Shown piece by piece: positions 57,101 through 64,000 of a stretch of DNA of 64,000 bases. Source of the DNA: Pomphorhynchus laevis (taxonomy: Eukaryota; Acanthocephala; Palaeacanthocephala; Echinorhynchida; Pomphorhynchidae). The DNA lies in NCBI GenBank assembly GCA_012934845.2, contig WNNJ02003593.1, forward strand, positions 1-64,000, written 5' to 3'. The stretch's first letter is position 1. The number at the start of each line of letters is the position of its first letter. The notes under the pieces are model-generated. The model did not search any database. It worked only from the letters and a program-made list of their open reading frames with translations, and was not told the DNA's origin. The position numbers were made by a program, and so were the translations under genes.

Positions 57101-60100
57101 ACATATTTTCCTTTCAGATTGTATGTATACTGACCTATTGATGTTGTTAGACCTGGCTTATAGTCTGACCAATATACATATTGCTGCAATCTGAACAAGG
57201 AATTTTGTAAACTACTTTGAGCGTACATTGTTTCGGTTTGATATAAACCACTTAATTGGAGACCGTTTTTGTGATAAATAAATATTTTTTCTTTTATTAA
57301 AGTTACGATGCGTCGAAGTTATTTAGTAGTATTGTCGTTGTTAAACGTTGTTCCCAAATTCTTTTTTCTATCATTAGTGTTGCCATTTTCATTATTTTTT
57401 TAATTAACGAGTTTCTAACGGAAGTAAAGGCTTGTTTGATAGCCCATTGACGATAATCTCTACTTGTCAATATCTTAGTTATCTTTCGAGATTCAATAGA
57501 TGTCTTTTATCACTGCATATAACGAATGATCCTTTAAATATCAGTTGTGACATATTTATCGTGTCTTATAACTTTCACATCTAGATAGCTTATTACAATG
57601 TGCGCATCTTCACTGTTAATTACCTACTGATCGGCAGGGTCTTTTATATTTAGTGTGCCTTATATTAGAAGTAAGCTTAGGTCCGTATCTAACACTGCAA
57701 ATGCGTCATCGACATAGCGCTACCACTTCAATTCCTTCTTCCCACTTCGACATATGTCTGCTAGAACTGGGCCTAATAGGGATCCCATCACTTCTTCATC
57801 CACTTGCTCATAAAAGCCCTGGTCGAAAGTGAACAATGATTTTTTAGTACAGAATTATATCAGTTTTATGCATTCATCCGATTGTAATTTCGGTGATGTA
57901 CGCATTTCAACTAGGAGGTTTGCGACAATCTGGGTTGCTTTTATTAGTGGGACATTCATGAAGAGAGACTTAACGTCAGCTGTTAAAAACCAACATCTTA
58001 CTGGCTTGATTTTTCGTATTTCAATACATGTGAGGATACCATCATGCCACAACCAGAAGCATCAGATGTTTTATAAATTCTTGGTTTTATTTGATATACA
58101 TGGTTCCATTAGCGTGCACAATAGTTCTGCTGGCATAAGTCTTTTTATTAGAACATACATGTTTACAGGTCACTTGCAGTATAACAAGTAAACAACAAGT
58201 GTTTATAACGCGCATTTTCTTTCACATGGCATCCAAATTTAATTTACGTAAATACGTCAAATTTATTTATTAAATATATTTATAGCGATAACGCATACTT
58301 TAATATTTTTTCTCGATAGAAAGTTGTCTTATTCAAATTAAAATTTCACTTAAATAATGCCTTTACATAAGTACGTAATCACTTTTGATTTACAGAAAGA
58401 CTATAACAATAAGTATATAAACATGATATCATAGGAATTCAAATCAACTTTATAGCTTAGCGCTGTTTGGAAAGTCATGCATTTCAACGATTTATATTTG
58501 TACTTAACAATTCTCTTGCAAACATTAGCGAACGGCAAGTTGCATGATTAATAATTATGATTTAACTATGGTTTAATTAACTATTTATGGTTAATGTTTA
58601 TAGTTTTTATTTAATTTATTTATTTATGGTTTAATCGTATAATTGGTTATGATTTCAATTCTACAATTAAAATCATTTTTAGGTTTATTTTTTAACCATG
58701 ATGTTTTATTTACTGTATATTATCGGTTAATAAAACTACTTGATTTTTTCTCATAGATTGCTTTAAATTCTTATATTTTAGAATTGTCGAAATTGTGTAT
58801 GAGCTGCTACAAGTGGAATTCCGGGGGCAATTTCGAATCAAAACCGTGGAATGAACTTTTGCCGACAGACTGTGATGTTGTATTTCACTTATTTGTCACC
58901 TATATGGATTCAATCTTTCCAACTAATGCCTTACACATTAACGGACGTTATTTTGTAAACACGTTTACGAAGGGGCACGTATATTCACAACCAAATTCAG
59001 ATAGTAAGCGTATATGATTATTTTTATAAGCCTCAAGGTTTACGTAGTAAATGATAATTTAAGTAGTAAAATTTCAGAATTGGGATAAATAGCAAAATAT
59101 TCAAAATTAATATTAAAATAATTGTTAATTTATAGGAACAAAGGAAAATCAAAGACCAAAGGATTTTTTAATATTTCAATGGCAACTGTCATCAGAAAAT
59201 TTTTGATTGGACGAATATCCTTTATATTATTAACAAATTTATTTTTGTGTAAAATTATCATTTTGCCACATCCATTGCTAAGATACTCTGACAGTTAGCA
59301 ATTTGCTAGATGCTTGGCTATTCTGATTTTATTCTTTAAGCTTAGAAGTTTTATTGCAGCCAGGAGGACTTGACATTCCATTGCTTGAGACCTTCGAATT
59401 ACGAGGAAATGCGTCTTATATGTCATTGTAAGAGATGTCGATGCCTACCGATGAGTTAATACAATCTAAAATCATACATTTGTTTAGCATCTTTTCGTCA
59501 TTTAAGGTGTCAGCGTTATATGTTAATTTAGTTCTAATATCTTCCTGGACTTCGTCAAAAGATGTTGATGAGATCCAACGGGATGCTGACGTTTTCCAAG
59601 TTCTTAATTTTTAATGATGTACTGTATTCCACCAGTTTTTTGAAAACGGTTTATAACATTTTATCTCCTTTATTTTATTCGTTAGGATTAACTTATATTG
59701 CAGTATGTCTATATAAGTTTGAATCCTACGCGCCTCCTCAAGATTTCCACATAACTCTAATAAATTTTGTTTCATTTTTAATTTTTAATTTTAATATTTG
59801 AATAATTGCGGTGTATCGATTTTTGTTTATATAATAAAGTCTTGGATGCATTAAATACGCACTATTAAATGACTTCAAGAATATTATTCTCTAAGAAACC
59901 TGAAATGTCGTGGATATATTATGCCGGATTGAATTAATTTTTCTAAGGTACAGAAGAAATCCCTCATTTATGATGGAATAAAAATTATTATTGAGTTCAG
60001 ATAAAATTTGAGAATTGAGATAAAATGCATGAGTCAGAATTTATATAAAAATAAATTGTTAATTTACAGGAGCAAAAGAAAATCAAAGACCAAAGTTAAC

Positions 60101-62907
60101 GTGTAAATTTGGATGTTATGTGAAAAAAATTCGCATTATAAACACTTGTTGTTTACTTGTTATGCTGCAAGTGACTTGTAAAACATGCACGCTCTTGTGT
60201 AATTTAAAGCTGATTCGCAAATATTCCGAAGGTCAACAGATCTATACGTTCGCGAACATTTTAGATATTCACACTAAAGAGTAACACTATATAAGGACAA
60301 TACTCTATCCCTCTCGATAGTACGTAGCTTCAGAAATTCGTTTACTTGAAGAATATTAATTATCTGATCAATCAATAACCTATTGTGCCGAAGTGCTACT
60401 TCGATCCAAAGTTTATTATTCAATATATTTCAATGGCAACTGCCATCACCATCATACTTTTTTTACAGTTTTGTACATTAAAATAATATGTAAATCTTTA
60501 TATTAAGCTTTTGTAATTTTTATATCATATTATGTAATGCGTGTTTAGCAAATTGGTTATCGTAAATATAAAGCTTAATTTTGCAATTAAACACAAAAAA
60601 CTTTGTGTTTTGATTGAATAGAAATAGCACATAAAATAGAATTAAAATAGAAATAAAGTAAATTAAAATAAATTTATATGTAAATTCTACTAATCAAATC
60701 AGCTAACTGAGTCTACGTATTTAATATAATTATAAAATAAACAAAACATAATAATGCTAAATCAAAATTTAATAATTAAATAATTAATTGTTTTTAGATT
60801 TTCTATAATTAAACAATTTTTTATTTTTACCTCTTATTAATATAAAATAAGTTTCATATTTCTGAATTAATGAAAATCTATATTGGCTAATGGGTGATTA
60901 TTAATTAAATAATAAAATAATATTGATATTAATATTAATATTAATATAATATTGATTATATTAAAATAAATTGTTGTAGAAAATTAAATCTTTACTAAAA
61001 TTATACAATTAAATATTTTTTAAATAGAATTAAAATTGCGCGTTTAGAAATAAAGTCAAAAAACAAATTAAAAGGCTTTTAAATTTATATGACGAAACGT
61101 TATCTTCTTAATAATTCAAACAAAATTATTTAACTAAATTCAAATTAATTTTACTAAGCAAATCAAATCAGCTAACTGAGTCTACGTATTTAATATAATT
61201 ATAAAATAAACAAAACATAATAATGCTAAATCAGAGATATATTTGCTCATACCTTCAGCGAAATTTGCAATGGCGTAGAAGTATAATCAGTTTTAAGTCG
61301 TCTGTCAAGAGTTACGCTTTTCAAATGATAGCACAAATCGGATAGATTTGTGCTATATAAATGTGTGTATAGCGTATGAATTTTATCACTGTAAAATGAA
61401 TTGAATATATTGCTATCTTAAATATATGTAATCTCTAAACGTTCAAAAATTATAAAAAGATAAAAAAAGTCGTTATTTGATGTGTAATTTTGCATTTAGA
61501 ATCAGCAACACCCATTATTATTCATAAATACCGATCCTCACCATGCATGCTTAAAATAATATATGATCAAGAGAATATTTCCATTGACGAGGTAAAGTTT
61601 ATTTTCGTTTTTACTATTTTATTGTAATGATATTGGATCGAGTAATTCGAGTGTTTCTTTTCACAAAGACTATTATGAATTGCTTGATAATGCTTCTGCA
61701 GCAAACATAGTTGACATTGTTTATTTTTATGGCGAAATAAAACTTTTAAATTATTTAGATTATTCAAACTAATGTTTTTATATTTCTATATGAAAGTCGC
61801 CATTTAGACTTGACTTTTATTAGATTATATGAATTCAATGCTGTACATAAGGATGTGTAAACAGGAAAAAGAATAAAAAACGTTTTTATATGATTATTAT
61901 AGATCATTATATTAGGCAATCGTTAACGTTTTATATGATTATCATAGATAATTATATTAAGCGATTAATATATGTCTTAGATCGTTATCATAGATCATTA
62001 TGTATAAAGCGACTATTATATTAATAGTCGCTTATGATAATAATACTATTATCATAGGTATAATAGAGTGATATATAAACTCATGATATATAAATATTTT
62101 TTAAATTAAAAAAATATGAAGAAAAACACTATCAAGCGTATTTGTATAGTTTCTTCATTTACTTTTCGACTTTCTGAAATTCATATATTTTTAATCCAAT
62201 TTTTGAAACTCATAATTATAGAAGAGTGATATATAAACTCATGATATATAAATATTTTTTAAATTAAAAAAATATGAAGAAAAACACTATCAAGCGTATT
62301 TGTATAGTTTCTTCATTTACTTTTCGACTTTCTGACATTCGTATATTTTTAATCAAATTTTTGAAACTCATAATTGTAGAAGAGTGATGTATAAACTCAT
62401 GATATATAAATATTTTTTAAATTAATAATTTTAAGAAAAAAAAACGCTATCAAGTGTATCCAGTCTATTTATGTAGTTTCTTCATTTGCTTTTCGACTTT
62501 CTGAAATTCGTATATTTTTAATCAAATTTTCGAAACTCATTATTATAGAAGAGTTTTTCTTAAATGCCAATTATCGTATTACACTTTATATCAATGTGGT
62601 TTACTATATATATTCAAAAAATTCTTTTTTGAATATTTGAGTATTAATTGTTTATTAAATTCAACAACTATTATTAATATTACATATAATCATTCATATG
62701 TTACATATATGTTATGTATGTTATACACAGAACTTTTTAAACGAATATTACATGAATTTTGCTGATTTTAAATACTTAAAAGCAGCAAAGCATTATTATG
62801 TAAATGGTTTTAGTAACAATTAAATAAATTTAGGGACCATATAACTTGTTTGATGCTATAACAGCTTTTTTGTATATTGTGAAATATAAACTGGACGGAC
62901 GTCTCAG
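44828..62907 (+). CDS. TMEM209: TMEM209, nuclear envelope transmembrane protein (13 exons seen)
   Basis: Coding exons: 44828-45102, 51906-52081, 52128-52243, 53755-53779, 53860-53925, 54741-54767, 55477-55592, 56033-56077, 56129-56216, 56260-56385, 58782-59003, 61500-61591, 62834-62907. All junctions are GT-AG and phases agree, giving about 482 residues. The protein has a Ser-rich N-terminus, a basic stretch (RNKNRKRIE), two membrane segments (residues about 76-96 and 107-128), a Ser/Thr-rich low-complexity middle, and a conserved C-terminal domain with WRENLRKWLTQDLLLPISQE, LPTDCDVVFHLFVTYMDS and NLFDAITAFLYIVK. Human TMEM209 (561 aa) has matching blocks ([43 protein letters not shown]). The human protein sits at the nuclear envelope and binds NUP205. 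The last exon is unresolved. Confidence 0.88.
45230..47660 (-). mobile_element. Jockey/CR1-group LINE in TMEM209 intron 1
   Basis: Antisense to the host gene. From 47640 down: linker (LKHSSRQAWSTLNRLTGRFG), NRAPGPDRIHPEFLANLP, PKQWRVSTVIAIKKPNKPA, LRKGRSTVDQIISLTEDI with MFIDISAAYDTV (A-motif), NNGLPQGSVLSPLLFNLYTS (B-motif), the catalytic region near 46290-46265 (broken), KWHLRLNIDKTVVSLFHL, a thumb, and a C-terminal knuckle-like CDCGVIQTGEHILAC near 45380. The endonuclease is absent. Overall about six stops or frame changes. Confidence 0.8.
47735..48485 (+). repeat. Minisatellite, unit about 46 bp
   Basis: About 15 copies of a unit built on AATTATATAAACAATCTAAT and ATTGTCGATATTCATCTAAT. 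The last part shows a higher-order repeat: a three-unit block of about 152 bp at 48183-48335 is repeated almost exactly at 48336-48485. Lies in TMEM209 intron 1. Confidence 0.9.
48530..49115. repeat. Large fold-back element (about 585 bp)
   Basis: Long inverted arms of about 270 bp, roughly 85% alike by eye, for example TTTGCTAACCTCTGTTAGCA at 48770 against TGCTAACAGAGGTTAGCGAA at 48880, and CCAGATTGCAG against CTGCAATCTGG. The centre is AT-rich (48795-48870). No ORF. It looks like a non-autonomous fold-back transposon in TMEM209 intron 1. Confidence 0.8.
49555..49601 (+). repeat. 47 bp segment duplicated at 53097-53145
   Basis: AAAAAGTGCTCTCTTTAATA then TGGATTTATTTAAAACAACT and AGTATATT occur identically here (intron 1) and inside a PLE relic in intron 3, 3.5 kb away, in the same orientation. 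Confidence 0.85.
50240..51450 (+). repeat. Satellite-like array, unit about 112 bp
   Basis: About 11 diverged direct copies (105-117 bp). Each has ATTAATTCATTTGACAC, GGGACAACACAC, ACATGTGTGTCTCCGGTGTC, a GCATGTTCTTCGAACAC block, TTCAATCGAGATCAAATCTA and GCACTCCAGCTTTATT. Substitutions and small indels separate the copies, so the array is not recent. It lies in TMEM209 intron 1 shortly before exon 2. Confidence 0.85.
51906..52081 (+). CDS. TMEM209: TMEM209 exon 2
   Basis: Acceptor TATAGCAG|G completes R92. Encodes YYVIYFFTLLYLPDLVFPAF and membrane segment 2 (ISSLLLSIIWLIQLIQIY), then an ISAREQRIASIADD stretch. Ends G|GTATGG. Follows a 6.8 kb intron packed with repeats. Confidence 0.85.
52128..52243 (+). 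CDS. TMEM209: TMEM209 exon 3
   Basis: Acceptor TTTTCAG. Encodes EEGFQIVDDTRVEDLSSKHD then FQPIDFSRTTSNLLDSHSK and ends AAG|GTAATT in phase 0. Low-complexity region after the membrane segments. Confidence 0.8.
52430..53480 (-). mobile_element. PLE reverse transcriptase relic in TMEM209 intron 3
   Basis: Antisense PLE pieces of the AT-rich family seen at 7-12 kb. From 53345 down: a Y-NLDLVDIKDA block, then a region of repeated GCATCTTTAATAT, fragments of the GVSMG-type B-motif around 52830, FQYIDDICV near 52680, and LTSIKTTINLYRKDDIYKFT then NIFLHEYSC near 52440. The order is scrambled in part (two segments near 52960-53100 repeat), so several rounds of rearrangement are likely. Confidence 0.7.
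53097..53145 (+). repeat. Copy of the intron 1 segment 49555-49601
   Basis: Identical by eye to the intron 1 stretch, inserted within the PLE relic. Confidence 0.85.
53755..53779 (+). CDS. TMEM209: TMEM209 exon 4 (25 nt microexon)
   Basis: TTTCTCAG|ACG ... AATA|GTATCC encodes TSYSNSYN plus one base. It is the only segment in this region that brings exon 3 (phase 0) into frame with the next exon (phase 1). Confidence 0.6.
53860..53925 (+). CDS. TMEM209: TMEM209 exon 5
   Basis: TTTTAATTAG|AT ... CGACAA|GTAAGT. Encodes NIDANQLFSSGHDGHRKNIF then ST, phase 1 at both ends. An alternative acceptor six bases on (ATATAG|ATG) opens another frame but does not fit the flanking exons. Confidence 0.65.
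54019..54590 (-). other. GC-richer insertion in TMEM209 intron 5
   Basis: About 570 bp less AT-rich than its surroundings. The minus strand has a 120-codon frame (54584-54222) with RGLAGATERVSWVANRGTSF and NKDMPITRFSHSCPKTLELC, and a following 67-codon frame. I recognise no family. It may be a transposon relic. Confidence 0.35.
54741..54767 (+). CDS. TMEM209: TMEM209 exon 6 (27 nt microexon)
   Basis: GATAAAAG|CG ... CTCAG|GTGATT encodes TSGSKRRFS between phase 1 introns. The acceptor lacks a strong pyrimidine tract; the frame is continuous on both sides. Confidence 0.6.
55477..55592 (+). CDS. TMEM209: TMEM209 exon 7
   Basis: GTTGCAG|GT ... CTAGAT|GTAAGT. Encodes GDNSSNLTRSKNESSIMSYL then PGSPSPTVSLTKRRSIQLD, the Ser/Pro-rich middle also present in vertebrate TMEM209. 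Confidence 0.8.
56033..56077 (+). CDS. TMEM209: TMEM209 exon 8 (45 nt)
   Basis: ATTCAAG|CTA ... CGCAAG|GTTTAA, phase 0 at both ends, encoding LVRELTITWRENLRK, the start of the conserved C-terminal domain. Confidence 0.75.
56129..56216 (+). CDS. TMEM209: TMEM209 exon 9
   Basis: TTAAAAAG|TGG ... TTGGAG|GTTAGC. Encodes WLTQDLLLPISQEIDLLNNK then LASSHLQIG, matching the [14 protein letters not shown] and LQIGE blocks of the human protein. The intron before it is only 51 bp and the one after it 43 bp. Confidence 0.8.
56260..56385 (+). CDS. TMEM209: TMEM209 exon 10
   Basis: ATTTTTAG|TG ... ATAAAAG|GTGAG. Encodes VDSIEHLKSSNILISVDLAR, LKKLLPFLEVCSNQG and YVIHRIK, matching the [27 protein letters not shown] region. 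Confidence 0.85.
56815..58080 (-). mobile_element. Penelope-like element in TMEM209 intron 10
   Basis: Antisense PLE of a second lineage. From 58080 down: RT front with CWFLTADVKSLFMNVPLIKA (A-motif region, 57990-57940), a B-motif MGSLLGPVLAD-like block near 57785 and RYVDDAFAVLD near 57715 in broken frames, then a basic region and the GIY-YIG domain 57240-56875. The form is that of Penelope/Poseidon PLEs. It is distinct from the AT-rich PLE family at 7-12 kb (different motif residues, more GC). Confidence 0.75.
56875..57240 (-). pseudogene. PLE GIY-YIG endonuclease (second lineage)
   Basis: The minus-strand frame includes KPGLTTSIGQYTYNLKGK, SSALFYHFISTGHKIDFD and VLLKEEELNRRLIKEALLIY, the second half of a GIY-YIG domain with its conserved H and E positions. 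The GIY/YIG strand itself is upstream in another frame (SNMYIGQ-like near 57180). Ends STTIKTSEKVN. Confidence 0.7.
58140..58215 (+). repeat. PLE terminal segment, paired with 60118-60200
   Basis: ACTTGCAGTATAACAAGTAA then ACAACAAGTGTTTATAACGC is the complement of 60128-60180. It lies just outside the PLE of 56815-58080 and probably marks a terminal repeat of that lineage. Confidence 0.6.
58782..59003 (+). CDS. TMEM209: TMEM209 exon 11
   Basis: TATTTTAG|AA ... CAGATA|GTAAGC. Encodes ELSKLCMSCYKWNSGGNFES, KPWNELLPTDCDVVFHLFVT and YMDSIFPTNALHINGRYFVN then TFTKGHVYSQPNSD. The best conserved part: human has ELSQGGCMSSFRWNRGGDF and [18 protein letters not shown]. Confidence 0.9.
59165..59205 (-). 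ncRNA. PLE-type hammerhead core, decayed
   Basis: On the minus strand CTGATGA (59189-59195), CAGTTGCCATT and GAAATAT (from 59177). The related copy at 60425-60455 suggests an ancestral CTGATGATGGCAGTTGCCAT layout with stem II ATGGCA/TGCCAT. Here three bases of stem II are gone. Confidence 0.4.
59280..59650 (-). pseudogene. Coding-like relic, probably PLE N-terminal part
   Basis: The minus strand in two frames reads LVEYSTSL-KLKNLE, then SSTSFDEVQEDIRTKLTYNA, DTLNDEKMLNKCMILDC and INSSVGIDISYND. It lies between two PLE-type hammerhead cores on the same strand, so it may be the protein start of the second PLE lineage. That is inference. Confidence 0.4.
60118..60200 (-). repeat. PLE terminal segment, inverted partner
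   Basis: GCATTATAAACACTTGTTGT then TTACTTGTTATGCTGCAAGT is the complement of 58150-58210. Confidence 0.6.
60425..60460 (-). ncRNA. PLE-type hammerhead relic
   Basis: On the minus strand GGTGATGGCAGTTGCCATTG then AAATATATTG. The stem II hairpin ATGGCA/TGCCAT and the GAAA are preserved, but the CTGATGA box reads GGTGATG. Confidence 0.35.
60692..60812 (+). repeat. Dispersed repeat with GAGTCTACG core, copy 2
   Basis: Nearly identical to 9395-9510 over about 115 bp, although 51 kb away. Starts AATCAAATCAGCTAACTGAG. Confidence 0.8.
61161..61236 (+). repeat. Dispersed repeat with GAGTCTACG core, copy 3
   Basis: Identical to the first 76 bp of copy 2, then diverges at AAATCAGAGATA. It sits 264 bp before TMEM209 exon 12. 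Confidence 0.8.
61500..61591 (+). CDS. TMEM209: TMEM209 exon 12
   Basis: TGCATTTAG|AA ... GACGAG|GTAAAG. Encodes KSATPIIIHKYRSSPCMLKI then IYDQENISIDE, which fits human VFCIYQSAINPPHYELIYQ. Confidence 0.75.
61880..62040 (+). repeat. Diverged tandem repeat and small palindrome
   Basis: ATATGATTATTATAGATCAT and related units of about 55 bp repeat three times. AAGCGACTATTA-TAT-TAATAGTCGCTT forms a perfect hairpin near 62006-62032. In TMEM209 intron 12. Confidence 0.75.
62067..62552 (+). repeat. Tandem repeat, unit about 157 bp, three copies
   Basis: Copies start near 62067, 62223 and 62381, each with GTGATATATAAACTCATGAT, ACACTATCAAGCGTATTTGT and TTTTCGACTTTCTGAAATTC. The first two are nearly identical; the third is diverged and has an insertion (CCAGTCTATTTATG). 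Lies in intron 12. Confidence 0.9.
62834..62907 (+). CDS. TMEM209: TMEM209 exon 13
   Basis: AAATTTAG|GGA ... CTCAG|GTAAGC. Encodes GPYNLFDAITAFLYIVKYKL then DGRL, aligning with human [20 protein letters not shown]. Ends in phase 2, so at least one more exon is required. Confidence 0.85.
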
Positions 62908-63096
62908 GTAAGCTTAAAATCTCATGATTTGTTAATACCTATGTTCGTACTTGTTTAGCTCTGTTAATTTACAATACGTATGTCCAAATGTGATGAATAT
63001 CGTTGCTAAGTAATTTGAATAGAACGCATTTTGTGCTTTTGTATAAAATTGTACTCATTTACAAATAACTTTATTGTATTTCGTTTCGTTATTTAG

Positions 63097-63169
63097 TAAT
63101 TTTTATGTCGGTATTTTATGTTATCACACTGATTTTTGCAAACTAAGACTAGTCTTTTATTTTTACTAA
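63097..63169 (+). CDS. TMEM209: Tentative TMEM209 last exon
   Basis: After TTATTTAG| the frame continues from exon 13 as SNFYVGILCYHTDFCKLRLV then FYFY and a TAA at 63167. The animal consensus end (G-NLG-SGVN-LW) is not clearly present, so the true last exon may lie elsewhere or beyond the window. Confidence 0.2.
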
Positions 63170-63883
63170 CTTGGTTTAATTTATTGTCAAGGATCTGATA
63201 AAGCTTGATATTTTACAAATATATAACGCAAAAATAACGACACAATTTAGCCTGTTCGATGCATATTTACTGTTTATTTAGTGAATTCACACCTTGTCAT
63301 TAAAACAAATACAATTGGAGAAGATTACTTATAATAAAATATTATTAAAAAAGTATCACAATACATGTTAACAACAGTTTTAAATACTTTAAGCTAATAT
63401 TTAGGTTCTTGGAAAATATATTTGAGGATTTTAAATTATTTCCTTATATGATTGGTCGTGATTCATTGGAATAGTTTTGATCGAGTACGTAAATATGATT
63501 AGTTTAAATGTTACTAGAATTTCTAATACTTGAGCAGTCAAATCACGCATATTCTGAATAGTTCATCTGCTCTTGTTTGATAAATTACATTTGTTCGCTG
63601 ATTAAGTCTGTTTATTCGTCCGAATATCAAATTTTTAAATTTCACAATGCCTATTTTCTAGTTTTTATTTTTTCCAGTTAACACTTATTTTGATTTTTTT
63701 GCATTTGGATCTAAGGAAATGAAAATGCAATATATTTTGAAAAATCAAGATTTGAAGAGGACAAATCAATTTTGCATATGCGATTGTTTTACAGAAACAT
63801 TATGATGTTTGCTTTCCATAATAAAATAGCTAGTTGAAGACTTCTGTTTATATTTTTATTTGTTATAACCTGCCGTGTTTCAG
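63170..63883. other. AT-rich region between TMEM209 and a possible next gene
   Basis: No protein-like frame. May hold the 3' end of TMEM209 and upstream sequence of the next gene. Confidence 0.4.
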
Positions 63884-63953
63884 ATGACTAAACGGATGCA
63901 CATTGATAATGCTAACATCATAGATTTAGTTCGGCTGGATCCTTCTACTCCCG
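63884..63953 (+). CDS. Possible first coding exon of an unrecognised gene
   Basis: CCGTGTTTCAG|ATG ... ACTCCCG|GTAAGTG: a good acceptor directly before an ATG and a strong donor. Encodes MTKRMHIDNANIIDLVRLDP then STPG plus one base. It cannot belong to TMEM209, because exon 13 (phase 2) would run into a stop here. I do not recognise the protein. Its continuation is outside the window. Confidence 0.45.
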
Positions 63954-64000
63954 GTAAGTGTTTGTAGTTACAAAGATTTGTTTCGTTTGGGTGTCGCGCC

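Overview
This 64 kb window is AT-rich DNA from an animal, most likely an insect. The signs are one spliced host gene with insect-like exon and intron structure, Jockey-type and CR1/L2-like LINE relics, Penelope-like elements (PLEs) with GIY-YIG endonucleases, and several hammerhead-ribozyme folds. A hymenopteran or other AT-rich insect is plausible, but that is inference. No prokaryotic genes, rRNA, convincing tRNA or CRISPR array was seen.

Left part (1-13 kb): minus-strand Jockey-type LINE copies (1-5.2 kb), then AT-rich DNA with a possible orphan host exon (6067-6221, minus). A cluster of partly tandem PLE pieces follows (7.2-12.3 kb, plus), carrying duplicated reverse transcriptase (RT) segments, a GIY-YIG domain and long palindromes. 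A 285 bp palindromic element with a hammerhead-like fold in each arm lies at 12733-13017.

Middle (13-38.5 kb): a mosaic of LINE relics. There is a zinc-knuckle-bearing retroelement tail (13.5-14.6 kb), a short RT (14.6-15.3 kb), CR1/L2-like copies rearranged around a repeated breakpoint (19.6-23.3 kb), and a nearly complete Jockey copy (copy B, 23.9-27.8 kb, minus). Then come another RT (28.6-29.7 kb), a CR1/L2-like copy (29.7-30.8 kb, minus) and a third Jockey copy (copy C, 31.2-34.2 kb, minus) ending head-to-head on an ORF1 fragment. Copies A (window left edge), B and C are nearly identical by eye, and their diagnostic differences form a patchwork. A complete-looking hammerhead ribozyme (all core bases, three stems) lies at 16348-16426.

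Right part (38.5-64 kb): about 5 kb of AT-rich DNA, a fold-back element with a hammerhead core (43.3-43.75 kb), then TMEM209, the only well-supported host gene, on the plus strand from 44828 to at least 62907. I resolve 13 coding exons, including small ones of 25, 27, 45 and 66 nt. Their phases agree throughout. The product aligns with TMEM209, a two-pass inner nuclear membrane protein. Its introns hold an antisense LINE, minisatellites, a 585 bp fold-back element, a satellite-like array with a period near 112 bp, and antisense PLE pieces. A possible first coding exon of an unrecognised gene begins at 63884.

Apart from TMEM209, nothing here looks like a working protein gene; transposon proteins are broken copies. 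The most interesting signal is the density and variety of hammerhead-type folds, three sequence families, several inside palindromes and near PLE sequence.
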